From an uncultured Methanomicrobiales archaeon (GTDB taxonomy: Archaea; Thermoplasmatota; Thermoplasmata; Methanomassiliicoccales; Methanomethylophilaceae): 13,019 nt of DNA. The notes below the pieces were generated by a model, which was given only the letters and a program-made list of their open reading frames with translations, made no database searches and was not told the origin of the DNA. The DNA is taken from assembly GCA_937892275.1 (NCBI GenBank), contig CALAVG010000220.1, positions 1-13,019 on the forward strand. The letters are read 5' to 3'. Made by a program: the position numbers and the translations under genes. Below are positions 12,982 through 13,019 of the stretch, in pieces. The number at the start of each line of letters is the position of its first letter. Within the stretch, counting starts at the first letter, position 1.

Positions 12982-13019
12982 CGCCCTGGACGGAATTCGA
13001 ATCCGTGTCGAAGCCTCGA
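12982..13019 (-). tRNA. tRNA 3' end, probably tRNA-Ser (partial at window edge)
   Basis: On the minus strand a perfect T-arm is present: stem ACGGA (13006-13002), loop TTCGAAT, stem TCCGT (12994-12990). The acceptor 3' strand CCAGGGC (12989-12983) and discriminator G (12982) follow. CCA is not encoded, as in many archaeal tRNAs. Before the T-arm, TCGAGGCTTCGA can fold as a 4-bp variable arm. A long variable arm with discriminator G suggests Ser rather than Leu, which has A. The anticodon lies outside the window, so identity is inferred. The pyrimidine-rich TCATCTTCTCTT after the 3' end may terminate it. Confidence 0.75.

Overview
The window looks like a chromosomal stretch of an archaeon. I infer a Thermoplasmata-type methanogen (Methanomassiliicoccales/Methanomethylophilaceae, gut or rumen lineage) with moderate confidence. 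Four things point that way: a tRNA 3' end with no encoded CCA; TATA-like boxes centred about 23-28 bp before start codons, with little or no leader; heavy use of AGG/AGA for arginine; and the gene mix (NfeD-stomatin, AAA_14/DUF4143 ATPases, an AlbA_2-type regulator, a short GNAT toxin-antitoxin pair). I ran no database search. All family assignments come from motifs and remembered family consensus.

Layout. 1-1328: the possible tail of an upstream gene, then a small ribbon-helix-helix protein behind a perfect 18-bp palindrome, then a likely type II toxin-antitoxin pair (62-aa protein plus GNAT acetyltransferase). 1393-4880: a large lipase-like alpha/beta hydrolase with an odd Pro-Lys pentapeptide N-terminus, then the membrane pair NfeD and stomatin/SPFH, closed by a hairpin plus T-run. 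4928-7553: an array of 11-bp repeats, the AlbA_2/HATPase/winged-helix regulator it precedes, and a Cas4/AddB-like Fe-S PD-(D/E)XK protein that seems to lack its catalytic lysine. 7560-9244 (minus strand): a 91-aa orphan and an AAA_14-DUF4143 ATPase preceded by a 32-bp repeat array. 9371-10739: a promoter region with nested dyads, then hisS. 10725-12130 (minus strand): a second, diverged AAA_14-DUF4143 ATPase preceded by three copies of a 16-bp motif. 12132-13019 (minus strand): rnhA and panD as a translationally coupled pair, then the 3' end of a tRNA, probably Ser, cut by the window edge.

How it fits together. hisS, panD, rnhA, the tRNA and NfeD-stomatin are housekeeping or membrane genes. 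Between them sit accessory genes that handle nucleotides or DNA. The most striking pattern is that several accessory genes (RHH protein, AlbA_2 regulator, both DUF4143 ATPases) carry a repeat or palindrome lying against their own TATA-like box, each with a different sequence. This suggests independent, self-regulated modules, each with its own operator. The repeats are visible in the sequence; the autoregulation is inference.
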